Positions 52,296 to 62,080 of a stretch of DNA of 64,000 bases are shown here, piece after piece. Each line of letters starts with the position of its first letter. Position 1 is the first letter of the stretch. The stretch is from RGIG6919 sp045531905 (GTDB lineage Bacteria > Bacillota > Clostridia > Lachnospirales > Lachnospiraceae), in contig JAZSEY010000026.1 in NCBI GenBank assembly GCA_045531905.1, forward strand, positions 62,001 to 126,000, written 5' to 3'. The notes beneath the pieces are model-generated. The model saw only the letters and a list, made by a program, of their open reading frames with translations, did not search any database and was not told the DNA's origin. The translations under genes were made by a program, and so were the position numbers.

Positions 52296-53500
52296 TAATC
52301 ATTCCCTCCTAACAATTGTTTAGCAATCTCTTGTGCATTCACTTCGCCTATATCATCCGGAACATTCTGTCCCCAAGCAACATAGGATAACATTGACTTT
52401 GTCGCTAGTTTTAGATTTAAAATATTACCATTTGCACCTGTTTCATCTAATTTTGTAAAAATCAGACTGTATTTTGTCATACTTTCATATGCCTTTGTAA
52501 TTCTTATTAAATCATTATATTTTGTTGTAGCACTTAATACAAGAAATACATCCCTTTGATCATCAGGCACACAATCAAGTAATGCCTTTACCGCATCATA
52601 TTGTTCCTTATTCTTGTGAGAATGTCCAACTGTATCCACAAACACTAAATCATAGTCTTTAAATCGATCAATTTTCTCCTGCATATCCTCAGGAGTATAT
52701 ACTATCTCAAAAGGAATATTCATGATTCCTGCATAAGTCTTCAGCTGTTCCTCGGCTGCAATTCTATATGTATCTGCAGTGATAAACGCAACCTTTAAAT
52801 TCTGATTTAACTTGCACTTAGCTGCAAGTTTTGCAATTGTGGTAGTCTTGCCCACACCTGTTGGACCTACAAAAAATAAAATGTTCGTCTTCTCTTCTAA
52901 AGGCTTAATAGTGTGAATCTCACCAAGTTTCAGAACAATTTTTTGATATACACAAGCTAGTAGGTCATCCAAAGTACTCTTTTCAGTCTTATCAGATAAA
53001 TCTGCCACAATAGCCTTGGCATAATCTTCATTCACTTCATTGTTACGAAGCTGCTTGTATATCAAATCAGACAACTTATCCTTTTTTAATTTTCCTGTCT
53101 CAGCGACACTTTCTTGTTCCTGATTCTCAGTTTCCTTTTTTTGTTCTGTGTGTGCCGAAGCATCTTCAACACCCTTATCCTTCTTGACCTCATCTGCCAT
53201 TTTGCGTTCAAGCAACAATGCAAGATTATCCAATCTTTCTTCTAAAGCCGACGCTTGTTGTTTTGTAGATTCTACCGCAGTTGATTCTTTCACCTGTACA
53301 GCTGATTTATCTTTTTCTTTACTGGCAGGTGTTTCATCAATAGCCGCAGTTATCTCGACAGACGGCTTTTGAAACAATTTCCGAAATCCTTTTGGTTTCA
53401 TTGTTTTCATATTCATAACAACCGCATTCGGACCAAGTTCTTCCTTAGCCATCATAATTGCCTCGGTCTCTGTGGTTGCAGTATATTTTTTAATTATCAT
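52295..53500 (-). CDS. flhF: Flagellar SRP-like GTPase FlhF
   Basis: SRP54-like GTPase that places the flagellum, with FlhG. The 401-residue protein has an N-terminal basic part, a charged linker (about 60-140), and the NG domain with FVGPTGVGKTTT (G1), FVDTVGHSHKN (G3) and FTKLDETGANG. Its start overlaps the end of flhA by 11 bases. Confidence 0.96.
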   Translation of the reverse strand: MIIKKYTATTETEAIMMAKEELGPNAVVMNMKTMKPKGFRKLFQKPSVEITAAIDETPASKEKDKSAVQVKESTAVESTKQQASALEERLDNLALLLERKMADEVKKDKGVEDASAHTEQKKETENQEQESVAETGKLKKDKLSDLIYKQLRNNEVNEDYAKAIVADLSDKTEKSTLDDLLACVYQKIVLKLGEIHTIKPLEEKTNILFFVGPTGVGKTTTIAKLAAKCKLNQNLKVAFITADTYRIAAEEQLKTYAGIMNIPFEIVYTPEDMQEKIDRFKDYDLVFVDTVGHSHKNKEQYDAVKALLDCVPDDQRDVFLVLSATTKYNDLIRITKAYESMTKYSLIFTKLDETGANGNILNLKLATKSMLSYVAWGQNVPDDIGEVNAQEIAKQLLGGND

Positions 53501-55532
53501 CTATTGTCACCATCCCCACTGACTGTAATTCAATATTAGAATCTATTTCATTGTATGAAATCACAACTAAATCCTTTAAATAATCTCCAACCAACTTTTT
53601 GAAATACATACGAACAATTGGTGAAGTTACAATAATCGGCATCTTGCCGGCATCTTCCAGTTTCTTTAACTCTCTTTCTGTATTGCTGATAATTTTCTTA
53701 GACATAGCAGGGTCCAATGAAATGTAAGAGCCCTGTTCTGTCTGTTTTACCGAATTCATAATATTCTGTTCAATCTTTGGATCCAAAGTAATTACACTTG
53801 TCATTTCATTGCCGGCAAAATATCGGTTTGAAATGGCACGTTTCAATCCCTGTCTTGCGTATTCTGTCAAGACATCTGTGTCTCTGGTTGTAGGCGCAAA
53901 ATCTGCCAAGGTCTCAAAAATTGTAACCAAATCTCTGATAGAAATTCCTTCACGAAGCAAATTCTGAAGCACCTTTTGAATCTCACCAACACCAAGCATC
54001 TTAGGAACCAAATCATCCACAAGAGTGGTATTAGCTTCTTTGATATTGTTAATAAGATTCTGAACATCCTGTCTGGTAAGCAACTCATCTAAGTGCGCAC
54101 GAATTACCTCTGTTAAATGCGTTGCAATAATAGAAGGCGGATCTACAACAGTGTAACCAAGCGACTCTGCACGTTCTCTCTGTCCTTCTGTAATCCAAAT
54201 AGCAGGCAAATGGAAGGATGGCTCGAAAGTAGGAATACCTGTAATCTCTTCTTCCACATACCCCGGATTCATAGCCATGTAGTGATCAAATAAAATCTCA
54301 CCTTCACTTACCTGGATACCTTTTATTTTAATAATATATTGGTTCGGATTCAACTGGATATTATCTCTCAAACGAATAATTGGCACAACTGCACCAAGTT
54401 CTAACGCAATCTGACGACGAATCATAACAACTCGATCTAACAAGTCACCACCTTGATTCACATCAGCCAGTGGAATAATACCATAACCAAACTCTAATTC
54501 AATAGGGTCAACCTGCAACAGTGAATTCACATTCTCATGTCTTCTAACCTCATCAGCCTGAACCTCTTCTTCTTCCACTTGGTTTTCAATAGTTGCAGTT
54601 TCTTTCACATTGGCCATCAATCGACCAATCACAATTAAAAGCAGACCAAATGCAAGATAAATCAATGTTGGAAACGCTGGAACAAATGCCAAAAAGCACA
54701 TTACAGCACCAACCATATACATAACCTTTGGTGTGCTAAACAACTGCCCCACCATTGTGCTACCAATACTCTCTTCATTAGAAGCCTTGGTCACAATGAT
54801 ACCGGTAGAGAGCGAAATCAGCATTGATGGAATCTGGGAAACCAGACCGTCACCAATTGTCAATAATGTATATGTATTTGCAGCATCGCCAATTGACATT
54901 TGCTGCATCACTACACCCATAACAATACCACCAACAAGATTAATTAAAGTGATAATCAAACCTGCTGTGGCATCTCCTTTAACGTACTTTGTAGCACCAT
55001 CCATAGCACCGAAGAACGCCGACTCAGCTTGAATATCAGCACGACGCTTCTTTGCTTCCTCATCTGTAATGGCACCGGTAGACAAATCTGCATCAATTGC
55101 CATCTGTTTACCAGGCATGGCATCCAACGTAAATCTGGCTGTTACCTCAGATACACGTTCAGAACCTTTATTGACAACCATCATCTGTACAATAATCAAA
55201 ACAACAAAGATAATGGCACCAATAACAATGCTACCTCCACCTACGAAGGTACCAAAAGCACGTATAACTTCACCTGGATCACCATCCGTCAAAATCAATC
55301 TGGTTGATGATACGTTCAAAGAAATTCTAAAAATGGTTGTAAACAGCAGAATGGTCGGAAAACTAGACATTTCCAAAGTATTCTTGGCATAAAGAGCCGT
55401 AAACAAAACAACCATAGCAATAATTAAATTAAAAGTTACTAATATATCAAGTAATATTGAAGGAATTGGTACGATAAAGAACACAACGGCCGCCATTAAA
55501 TAAATGCCAATAAACAAATCCATTCTTTTCAC
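53490..55532 (-). CDS. flhA: Flagellar export gate protein FlhA
   Basis: Core export-gate subunit of the flagellar type III secretion system. The 680 residues comprise an N-terminal half of about eight membrane segments and a large cytoplasmic C-terminal domain that docks substrate-chaperone pairs. The FHIPEP-family stretch FVGGGSIVIGAII and the conserved FTLDAMPGKQMAIDADL-like loop are visible. The start is GTG, 8 bases after AGGAGG. Confidence 0.98.
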   Translation of the reverse strand: MKRMDLFIGIYLMAAVVFFIVPIPSILLDILVTFNLIIAMVVLFTALYAKNTLEMSSFPTILLFTTIFRISLNVSSTRLILTDGDPGEVIRAFGTFVGGGSIVIGAIIFVVLIIVQMMVVNKGSERVSEVTARFTLDAMPGKQMAIDADLSTGAITDEEAKKRRADIQAESAFFGAMDGATKYVKGDATAGLIITLINLVGGIVMGVVMQQMSIGDAANTYTLLTIGDGLVSQIPSMLISLSTGIIVTKASNEESIGSTMVGQLFSTPKVMYMVGAVMCFLAFVPAFPTLIYLAFGLLLIVIGRLMANVKETATIENQVEEEEVQADEVRRHENVNSLLQVDPIELEFGYGIIPLADVNQGGDLLDRVVMIRRQIALELGAVVPIIRLRDNIQLNPNQYIIKIKGIQVSEGEILFDHYMAMNPGYVEEEITGIPTFEPSFHLPAIWITEGQRERAESLGYTVVDPPSIIATHLTEVIRAHLDELLTRQDVQNLINNIKEANTTLVDDLVPKMLGVGEIQKVLQNLLREGISIRDLVTIFETLADFAPTTRDTDVLTEYARQGLKRAISNRYFAGNEMTSVITLDPKIEQNIMNSVKQTEQGSYISLDPAMSKKIISNTERELKKLEDAGKMPIIVTSPIVRMYFKKLVGDYLKDLVVISYNEIDSNIELQSVGMVTIDDN

Positions 55533-55562
55533 AACAATTCCTCCTTTCGTAAGTCATTCTAA

Positions 55563-56675
55563 TTAGCCTGCATCCGCCCTCGTTCGATAAACGTATGCTA
55601 ACACTTCTGCCACCATTTGATAAAGCTCAGGTGGTATCTCTTTATCTACATCCACATTGTAATACAACATTCTTGCAAGTGGTTTATTTTCAACAATTTG
55701 AACATGGTTTTCTTTGGCAATATCTTTTATTTTCGCCGCCAAAAAATCTGCACCTTTCGCTGTCACAACTGGGGCTTCTGAAACCTCGGAGTCATAACGC
55801 AGTGCAACTGCAAAATGTGTCGGATTGGTAATAACTACATCAGCCTGTGGTACACTTTGCATCATTCTTCTCTGAGATGCCTGCTGTCTTCTCGCTCTTT
55901 GCTGAGACTTAATCTGCGGATCACCTTCAGAATTCTTAAATTCATCTTTTACTTCCTGTTTAGACATTCTAATATCTTTATTTAACTTCCAGCGCTGGAA
56001 CATATAATCGCCGGCGCCAATTAAACACAACACAGCTGCTGTCTTATAGCCCATATCTAAAACAATATCATATAATGCAACAAGCCCTTGACCAATGGTC
56101 ATATCATAAATTCTAAATATTAAGTCAACTTCGTCAACAATACAGGTATATGCCACATATGAAACCAAAACAATCTTCAAAATAGACACCAGCAGATTCT
56201 TAACAGCTGTCATCGAAAATATTCTCTTAAATCCGTTGATTGGATTTAGTTTAGATAATTTGGGTTCTAAGGGTTTTGTCGTAACCATCCATTTAAACTG
56301 CATCTTAGTTGCAAAGAATCCTACAACAGCACCAATAATTAAAAAAGGCGCACATGCAATCATCGTCTGTATAAAGGTTTGATTCATAAGATTCGTAGCC
56401 GATACGTTATTCACTCCATCCCTTACATACATTGGTATCAAACCGTAAAAATGAATAAAAACATCGTAAAACCTTTGTCCCAAAAAACTTACAAACACTT
56501 GTAATGCCACAATCGTTGCAAGCAAAGTAATCCCAATGGTAAGTTCAGTGCTTTGAGCTACCTGACCTTCTTTTCTGGTCTCTTCTTTCTTTTTCGGTGT
56601 TGCTTCTTCTGTCTTATCGCCATCATCTGCAAAGAACTGCAACTGATATCTCATATACAATTGTCTTTCTTCCAT
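55563..56675 (-). CDS. flhB: Flagellar export switch protein FlhB
   Basis: Controls the change from hook to filament export. The 370-residue protein has four membrane segments and a cytoplasmic C-terminal domain with the self-cleaving NPTH motif near residue 283. The ATG at 56675 is chosen (TGGTGG upstream); further in-frame starts exist just upstream and downstream. The fliR gene lies 18 bases upstream. Confidence 0.96.
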   Translation of the reverse strand: MEERQLYMRYQLQFFADDGDKTEEATPKKKEETRKEGQVAQSTELTIGITLLATIVALQVFVSFLGQRFYDVFIHFYGLIPMYVRDGVNNVSATNLMNQTFIQTMIACAPFLIIGAVVGFFATKMQFKWMVTTKPLEPKLSKLNPINGFKRIFSMTAVKNLLVSILKIVLVSYVAYTCIVDEVDLIFRIYDMTIGQGLVALYDIVLDMGYKTAAVLCLIGAGDYMFQRWKLNKDIRMSKQEVKDEFKNSEGDPQIKSQQRARRQQASQRRMMQSVPQADVVITNPTHFAVALRYDSEVSEAPVVTAKGADFLAAKIKDIAKENHVQIVENKPLARMLYYNVDVDKEIPPELYQMVAEVLAYVYRTRADAG

Positions 56676-56693
56676 AATGACCACCAACTATTC

Positions 56694-57476
56694 TTATTCG
56701 TACATCGTCTGTATCATTTTACTTACAAAATCACCTACAGCATCATACACATATTGAGTTACGTCTGGCATAAACGCAATCGTTAAAAAAATAACCATCA
56801 AACCAAGTAGAACTTTTAATTGCATACCAATCGTAAACATACTGAGCTGCGGAGATGCTTTTGCCAAAATACCCAAAACTACATTTAGTAAGGTAGCTGA
56901 TAAAAAAATCGGCATGCAAATTCTAAGAGAAATAATAAAATAGTCTCTCAACAACTCCAACACCAATGTATACACAGCATCACCATCCCACATAGCACCA
57001 CCGATTGGTATCACTTGAAAGGAATCCGCCAACGTAACTAGAATAAAATAATGCATACCCGATAACACCATAACTAACATAACCAGATAATTATAGAAAT
57101 CAGCAGTAATTGTGGACATACCACCATTCACCTGATCAAAGGTTGACGCCATCGAAAATCCAATTTCTCTATCAATAAACTGTCCCGCCATATTAATCAT
57201 AGCCATGGAAACAGAAGCCATCAAACCAATTGACAAACCTGTAACCAGTTCCTTTAGCAATATTGCAGTAAAACCAAATGTAGTTGTATAACGCAATGGC
57301 TCATATTCCAACGTCCCCACAACAAGCATCGCAACGCTACACGCAAGAAAAAGTCTGACTCTTGCAGGGACAGACCTAGAATTAAAAATAGGTGCCGTAG
57401 ACACAGCTCCAGCAATTCTTACTAGCACAGCTAAGAAGAATTCTAAATTATAAATTGAAAAGGAAGTTTCAAACAT
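56694..57476 (-). CDS. fliR: Flagellar export gate protein FliR
   Basis: Membrane subunit of the FliPQR gate complex. The 260-residue protein has about six hydrophobic segments with the family segment IGLMASVSMAMINMAGQFID. It starts 6 bases after the fliQ stop. Confidence 0.95.
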   Translation of the reverse strand: MFETSFSIYNLEFFLAVLVRIAGAVSTAPIFNSRSVPARVRLFLACSVAMLVVGTLEYEPLRYTTTFGFTAILLKELVTGLSIGLMASVSMAMINMAGQFIDREIGFSMASTFDQVNGGMSTITADFYNYLVMLVMVLSGMHYFILVTLADSFQVIPIGGAMWDGDAVYTLVLELLRDYFIISLRICMPIFLSATLLNVVLGILAKASPQLSMFTIGMQLKVLLGLMVIFLTIAFMPDVTQYVYDAVGDFVSKMIQTMYE

Positions 57477-57482
57477 ACCTCA

Positions 57483-57755
57483 TCATCCATTCACATAAGT
57501 AGCAAACATACTAAATAGTTTTTTGGTAAAATCAGCCAATTCAGATAAAACCCAATTACCACAAATCAACAATGTAATAAAAATCGATAAAATCTTAGGT
57601 ACAAACGTCATGGTCTGCTCCTGAATTGAAGTAACGGTCTGAAATATACTAATAACCAAACCAACAATCAACGAAACAATTAACATCGGCGCGGATAATT
57701 TAATTATTAACCAAATAGCTTCTCTAGCGATATCAATCACGGTATCGACTGTCAT
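57483..57755 (-). CDS. fliQ: Flagellar export gate protein FliQ
   Basis: A 90-residue two-pass membrane protein of the FliPQR gate. The TSIQEQTMTFVPKI segment between the two hydrophobic stretches is diagnostic. The fliP gene lies 11 bases upstream. Confidence 0.96.
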   Translation of the reverse strand: MTVDTVIDIAREAIWLIIKLSAPMLIVSLIVGLVISIFQTVTSIQEQTMTFVPKILSIFITLLICGNWVLSELADFTKKLFSMFATYVNG

Positions 57756-57766
57756 AACGAATCACC

Positions 57767-58636
57767 TCAGAAATTAAACGAATTCACAAGCTGCTCAACT
57801 ATCAATCCCCAGCCATCAACTAATACAAACAACAACAACTTAAATGGCATCGAGATGGTGGTAGGCGGTAACATCATCATACCCATAGCCATAAGTACCG
57901 ATGACACAACCATATCTATTACAATAAAAGGTATATATATTAAGAAACCAATAATAAACGCTGCTCTCAATTCGCTAAGAATAAAAGCTGGAATTAATAC
58001 TGAAGTAGGAATCTCTGATAAGTCTTCCACAGCCTCCATACCTGCCATGTTCATAAACAACGTTAAGTCATCAGGTTTTACCTGATTGAACATAAATTCA
58101 CGCATTGGTTCCATACAATTCTCAATTGCTTGTTCTTGAGATATTTTTCCCTCCGATAATTGGTTAATACCATTATCAAACACCTTTGTTAATGTCGGGG
58201 ACATAATAAAAAACGTCAAAAACAAGGAAAGCCCAATCAAAACATTATTTGGTGGCGTCGATTGTGTACCTAGCGCTGTTCGCACAAAATGAAGCACAAC
58301 AATAATTCTAGTAAACGACGTCATCATAACAAGTATTGATGGAGCTATCGAAATTACAGTCAACACAATCAACATCTGTAACGTACCAGATAAAGAACCT
58401 TCGTCATTATCTGTATCTAACGTAACACCGATGGAAAGTGGAGAACTGCCATCTCCTGAAGCTTCCGTTGTTGCTTCTACATCTTCTGTTGTCTCAGCAC
58501 CAGGAACTCCTGGTGGTGTTGGGCTTGTAGCGTGTACAACACCTACTCCCATTAACAGCGTCATAAAAACAACAACATATGTAATCAGGAATTTTTTAAT
58601 TTTATTATTTATTTTCCGGGAATGTGTTTTCTTCAT
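57767..58636 (-). CDS. fliP: Flagellar export gate protein FliP
   Basis: Membrane subunit of the gate complex, five copies per motor in characterised systems. The 289-residue product has a cleavable N-terminal signal-like segment (about 15-36), an acidic/Thr linker, then the conserved TSFTRIIVVLHFVR and PFIVIDMVVSSVLMAMGM segments. Its start lies inside fliO (32-base overlap), with AGGAAAGAT as ribosome site, so translation is coupled. Confidence 0.97.
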   Translation of the reverse strand: MKKTHSRKINNKIKKFLITYVVVFMTLLMGVGVVHATSPTPPGVPGAETTEDVEATTEASGDGSSPLSIGVTLDTDNDEGSLSGTLQMLIVLTVISIAPSILVMMTSFTRIIVVLHFVRTALGTQSTPPNNVLIGLSLFLTFFIMSPTLTKVFDNGINQLSEGKISQEQAIENCMEPMREFMFNQVKPDDLTLFMNMAGMEAVEDLSEIPTSVLIPAFILSELRAAFIIGFLIYIPFIVIDMVVSSVLMAMGMMMLPPTTISMPFKLLLFVLVDGWGLIVEQLVNSFNF

Positions 58637-59000
58637 GTTTATCTTTCCTAACTTTAGATAAAATTTCTTTAAAGTCCGGTTTCTTCATCGGCATTGTAGA
58701 AACGTCAATAATACTATCTTCTTCCAATTCCGTGAGAACTGTAATTGTGTCCTTACATATTCCCAAAGCAACACACTGATTGCCAATCTTAACAATCTGA
58801 ATGTATTTGTTATTCGCAATTCGATAAGTTTCAATTATCCGGATATTACTTCTATTGTTCAACACGTTAGATTGATACGCACCAGCAATTCTAGCAGCCC
58901 AATACGCCAAGAATATAACAAAAGCAAACAATAACAAAGATATTAATAATTCAAGAAAATTATCTAACCATGCAATATCCGTAAATAATGCAAAATTCAT
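58605..59000 (-). CDS. fliO: Flagellar assembly protein FliO
   Basis: Small membrane protein (131 residues) that helps FliP assembly; called FliZ in Bacillus. It has one membrane segment (about 12-34) and a basic cytoplasmic part with the IRIIETYRI and KYIQIVKIGNQ segments typical of FliO. It shares one base with cheY and overlaps fliP. Confidence 0.9.
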   Translation of the reverse strand: MNFALFTDIAWLDNFLELLISLLLFAFVIFLAYWAARIAGAYQSNVLNNRSNIRIIETYRIANNKYIQIVKIGNQCVALGICKDTITVLTELEEDSIIDVSTMPMKKPDFKEILSKVRKDKHEENTFPENK

Positions 59001-59362
59001 TATCCAACAGCCTTTCTAACCGCCTCTAAAACTCTTTCTGGCTGGAACGGCTTAACAATAAAGTCTCTCGCACCAGACTGAATAGACTCAATAACCATCG
59101 CCTGCTGACCCATAGCAGAACACATAACAACACTTGCATTTGGATCAGATTCCTTAATCTTCTTAAGTGCCTGAATACCATCCATCTCTGGCATAGTAAT
59201 ATCCATCAGTACAAGATCTGGCTTTGTCTCTGCATACTTTTCAACAGCCTTTGCACCATTCTCTGCCTCACCAGCGATGTCGTATCCATTCTTTACAAGA
59301 ATATCCTTAATCATCATTCTCATAAATGCTGCATCATCACAAATTAAAATACTCTTACCCAT
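59000..59362 (-). CDS. cheY: Chemotaxis response regulator CheY
   Basis: A single receiver domain of 120 residues that, when phosphorylated by CheA, binds the motor switch. Visible are the acidic pair (DDAAF), phospho-acceptor Asp in LMDITMPEMDG, the Ser in CSAMG and Lys in VKPFQ. It lies between fliY and fliO, as in Bacillus. Confidence 0.97.
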   Translation of the reverse strand: MGKSILICDDAAFMRMMIKDILVKNGYDIAGEAENGAKAVEKYAETKPDLVLMDITMPEMDGIQALKKIKESDPNASVVMCSAMGQQAMVIESIQSGARDFIVKPFQPERVLEAVRKAVG

Positions 59363-59377
59363 ATTTAAACTCTCCTC

Positions 59378-60550
59378 TTACAAAATAGATTTTTGCTTAA
59401 TTATATCTGTAACTCTGATACCAAAGCTTTCTTCAATTACTACAACTTCACCTTTGGCAACAAGTTTACCATTCACTAAAACATCAATTGGTTCACCTGC
59501 TATCCTATCTAATTCTATAATAGTTCCAGGTGAAAATTCAAGTATTTCTTTTATGGATTTACTTGTACGTCCTAGTTCAACAGTAACTTCAAGAGGCACA
59601 TCCATAATCAAATCAATGTTTTCCTGCTGTGTAATCGGGTTTACACCAGTTGCAAAGGTTTGGAACTGTACAGGTTGTACGTTCACATCCTGTGCTGGTG
59701 GTGCATAAGGATAAGGCATACCTGCCGGTTGACCATATCCCATTGCCATTTGTGGCGGTGCCTGCATTTGCGGTGGTGCCTGCATCTGCGGCTGTGCTTG
59801 CTGCGGTGGAGGTGTCGGTGCCGGTGTTGGAGGTGTTTTCTTCTCCTCGGCTTTTTTCTCACTCTCCTGTGACATGGAGAACACATTGAGCAATTCTCTT
59901 GCAAAATCCAAAGGATACAACTGCATGATATTGCTGTCAACCAAGTCACCTATTTCCATATGGAATGATACCATAGCAAATCCACTTTGGGAAAAGACTG
60001 CAATCTTTTCTTCAGGTATATCACTCGCCAACTTCACAAGTTCTGCCGTTGGTGGTGAAATATCAATTTTCTTGTTCAACATGGAGGACATAGACGTTGC
60101 CGCCGAACCCATCATCTGATTCATCGCCTCACAGATTGCACTCATATGTAACTCGGATAATTCATCAACCTGACCGGTTCCATCACCGCCCATCATTAAA
60201 TCCGTGATTACCTTAACATCATTTTCCTTTAAAATCAGAACGTTGTTTCCTTCAATACCTTCCTGATAAGAAATAGTAATAAATACACAAGGTTCTGCAT
60301 ATTCTTGACATAATCGCTCCCAGGTTGTTGCTTCAACTACTGGCGTTGTAATCGTAACTTTTTGATTGACCAACGAATACAATGTGGTTGCTGCGGTACC
60401 CATACATATATTGGAAATTTCACCTAAGGCATCTTTTTCGTCTGCAGCCAAATCATCTACTTGACTGGAAGTATCTGCACTACTGCTATCGTCGCCACCA
60501 AGGTTGCCCAACAGTGCATTAATTTCTTCTTGTGATAACATTCCGTCCAT
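59378..60550 (-). CDS. fliY: Flagellar switch/phosphatase protein FliY
   Basis: Switch protein that joins a CheC-like CheY-P phosphatase domain with a C-terminal FliN domain. The 390 residues begin with LSQEEINALLGN, a possible CheY-P binding helix, then the two CheC-type active-site halves (EISNICMGTA and ICEAMNQMMGSA), a Pro/Gln/Met-rich linker (about 240-300), and the FliN part with TVELGRTSKSIKEIL. It replaces separate FliN. Confidence 0.95.
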   Translation of the reverse strand: MDGMLSQEEINALLGNLGGDDSSSADTSSQVDDLAADEKDALGEISNICMGTAATTLYSLVNQKVTITTPVVEATTWERLCQEYAEPCVFITISYQEGIEGNNVLILKENDVKVITDLMMGGDGTGQVDELSELHMSAICEAMNQMMGSAATSMSSMLNKKIDISPPTAELVKLASDIPEEKIAVFSQSGFAMVSFHMEIGDLVDSNIMQLYPLDFARELLNVFSMSQESEKKAEEKKTPPTPAPTPPPQQAQPQMQAPPQMQAPPQMAMGYGQPAGMPYPYAPPAQDVNVQPVQFQTFATGVNPITQQENIDLIMDVPLEVTVELGRTSKSIKEILEFSPGTIIELDRIAGEPIDVLVNGKLVAKGEVVVIEESFGIRVTDIIKQKSIL

Positions 60551-60554
60551 TGCC

Positions 60555-61535
60555 TTACTCCTCTCCTCTTATTATCTCGGATACCTTAACTCCATAGTGG
60601 TCTCCTGACGCTCCAGGCAACGCTTTAAACTTCACAATATTGCCCACATATACGTCTAAAGGTTCTTCAACCAAACTATCGAGTTTTATTATATCACCTT
60701 TTTGTATATTAATAAAGTCTAATACTGAAATAGTACTCTTTCCAAGTATTGCTTTCATCGGCACAGGTGCCTTCGCTATTGCAGTTTCAATCAAATCATT
60801 ATACTTCTGATCCGATACACTCTGCATTGTTGAGAACCAATACTTTGTATTTAACTTATCCATAACATCTTCCAAAGTTAAAAATGGAAGACAAATATTC
60901 ATCAAACCTTCAATATCACCAATTTTAATATTGATTGTTACAATTGCTATCATCTCACTTGGTGAGATAATCTGTGCAAACTGCGAGTTCGTCTCAATTC
61001 GTTCAAGACGAGGTGTTAATCTCACTACGTTCGCCCACGGTTCAATGAGCTGATTTCCTATAATCGTATATATACGTTCGAGAATACTGATTTCTATTTC
61101 AGAGAAATCTCTCGTTTTTTCTAATGGTTCACCGGCACCACCAAGCATTCTGTCTATCATAGCAAAACCAATATTGGTCGCTAACTCAATAATGATATTG
61201 CCCTGTAACGGAGCAAAATTCATAATTCCCAACAATACAGGATTGGACAAGGCATTTGTAAACTCGCTATATGTTACCGCTTCTGAATTCATTACATCCA
61301 ACTGCACTGATTTTCTGAGATATGCCGGCAGATTTGTAGAAACCAAACGATTGAAATGTTCAAAAATAATTTCCAATGTTCTTAAATGTTCCTTTGAAAA
61401 CTTTGCCGGTCTTGCAAAATCATAATCTTTTATTTTCACGGAATTGTCATCCGCATAGTCTTCTACATCAAGTTCGCCACTACTTAACTGTTTCAGCAAA
61501 CTGTCAATTTCGCTTTGAGACAATACATCTGCCAC
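60555..61535 (-). CDS. fliM: Flagellar motor switch protein FliM
   Basis: C-ring protein that binds CheY-P and sets rotation. The 326 residues start with the LSQSEIDSLL binding helix, then the CheC-like middle domain, and a C-terminal SpoA-type FliN-like domain (STISVLDFINIQKGDIIKLD). It lies 4 bases upstream of fliY. Confidence 0.97.
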   Translation of the reverse strand: MADVLSQSEIDSLLKQLSSGELDVEDYADDNSVKIKDYDFARPAKFSKEHLRTLEIIFEHFNRLVSTNLPAYLRKSVQLDVMNSEAVTYSEFTNALSNPVLLGIMNFAPLQGNIIIELATNIGFAMIDRMLGGAGEPLEKTRDFSEIEISILERIYTIIGNQLIEPWANVVRLTPRLERIETNSQFAQIISPSEMIAIVTINIKIGDIEGLMNICLPFLTLEDVMDKLNTKYWFSTMQSVSDQKYNDLIETAIAKAPVPMKAILGKSTISVLDFINIQKGDIIKLDSLVEEPLDVYVGNIVKFKALPGASGDHYGVKVSEIIRGEE

Positions 61536-61570
61536 TTATCTCACCTCCTTAATGCGAATTCCTTTGCTGT

Positions 61571-62080
61571 CTATGAGGTTATCAGGCTCTTAAAGTCTAC
61601 ACTGTAAATACAATCTGTGTTAAATCTCTTTTGTAACTTCTGTAAAATCTCTTTTTTCGCTTTATTCTGTACTTCCTGAGAATTAATCTCTGAAATGGTA
61701 TACGATGCCAAAACACTTCTAACATCATCATTGATAAAACCTTCACCAGAAGCCAAAAGCGTATTCAGATTTGTATAATCCTCAGAAGCACCGTCCATGG
61801 AAATGGCAATACTAACAACTGCATAATGAGGCGTTCCTGAACCATCATCTTTTAAGTTAATTGTGATATCCTCTGTACTCTGAAATACTTTAATATTCTC
61901 AATCTCAACCAACGGCGCATCTGAACCAACTAATTCTAGTTTTAAAACTGATGCAATCTCAGTAATCAGACTATTCACCTTCTGGCTTGATGGCATACAC
62001 ACAAACACCAACAAACAATTCAGTATTAAATTCACGACACAAAGTGCCAGAATAATGACACTCATTAAATTCTTTTTCAT
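61571..62080 (-). CDS. fliL: Flagellar basal body protein FliL
   Basis: A stator-associated single-pass membrane protein. The 169 residues have one N-terminal membrane segment (about 8-30) and an extracytoplasmic domain. Sequence conservation is low; the ATG overlaps the end of motB by 4 bases, and its place between motB and fliM supports the call. Confidence 0.85.
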   Translation of the reverse strand: MKKNLMSVIILALCVVNLILNCLLVFVCMPSSQKVNSLITEIASVLKLELVGSDAPLVEIENIKVFQSTEDITINLKDDGSGTPHYAVVSIAISMDGASEDYTNLNTLLASGEGFINDDVRSVLASYTISEINSQEVQNKAKKEILQKLQKRFNTDCIYSVDFKSLITS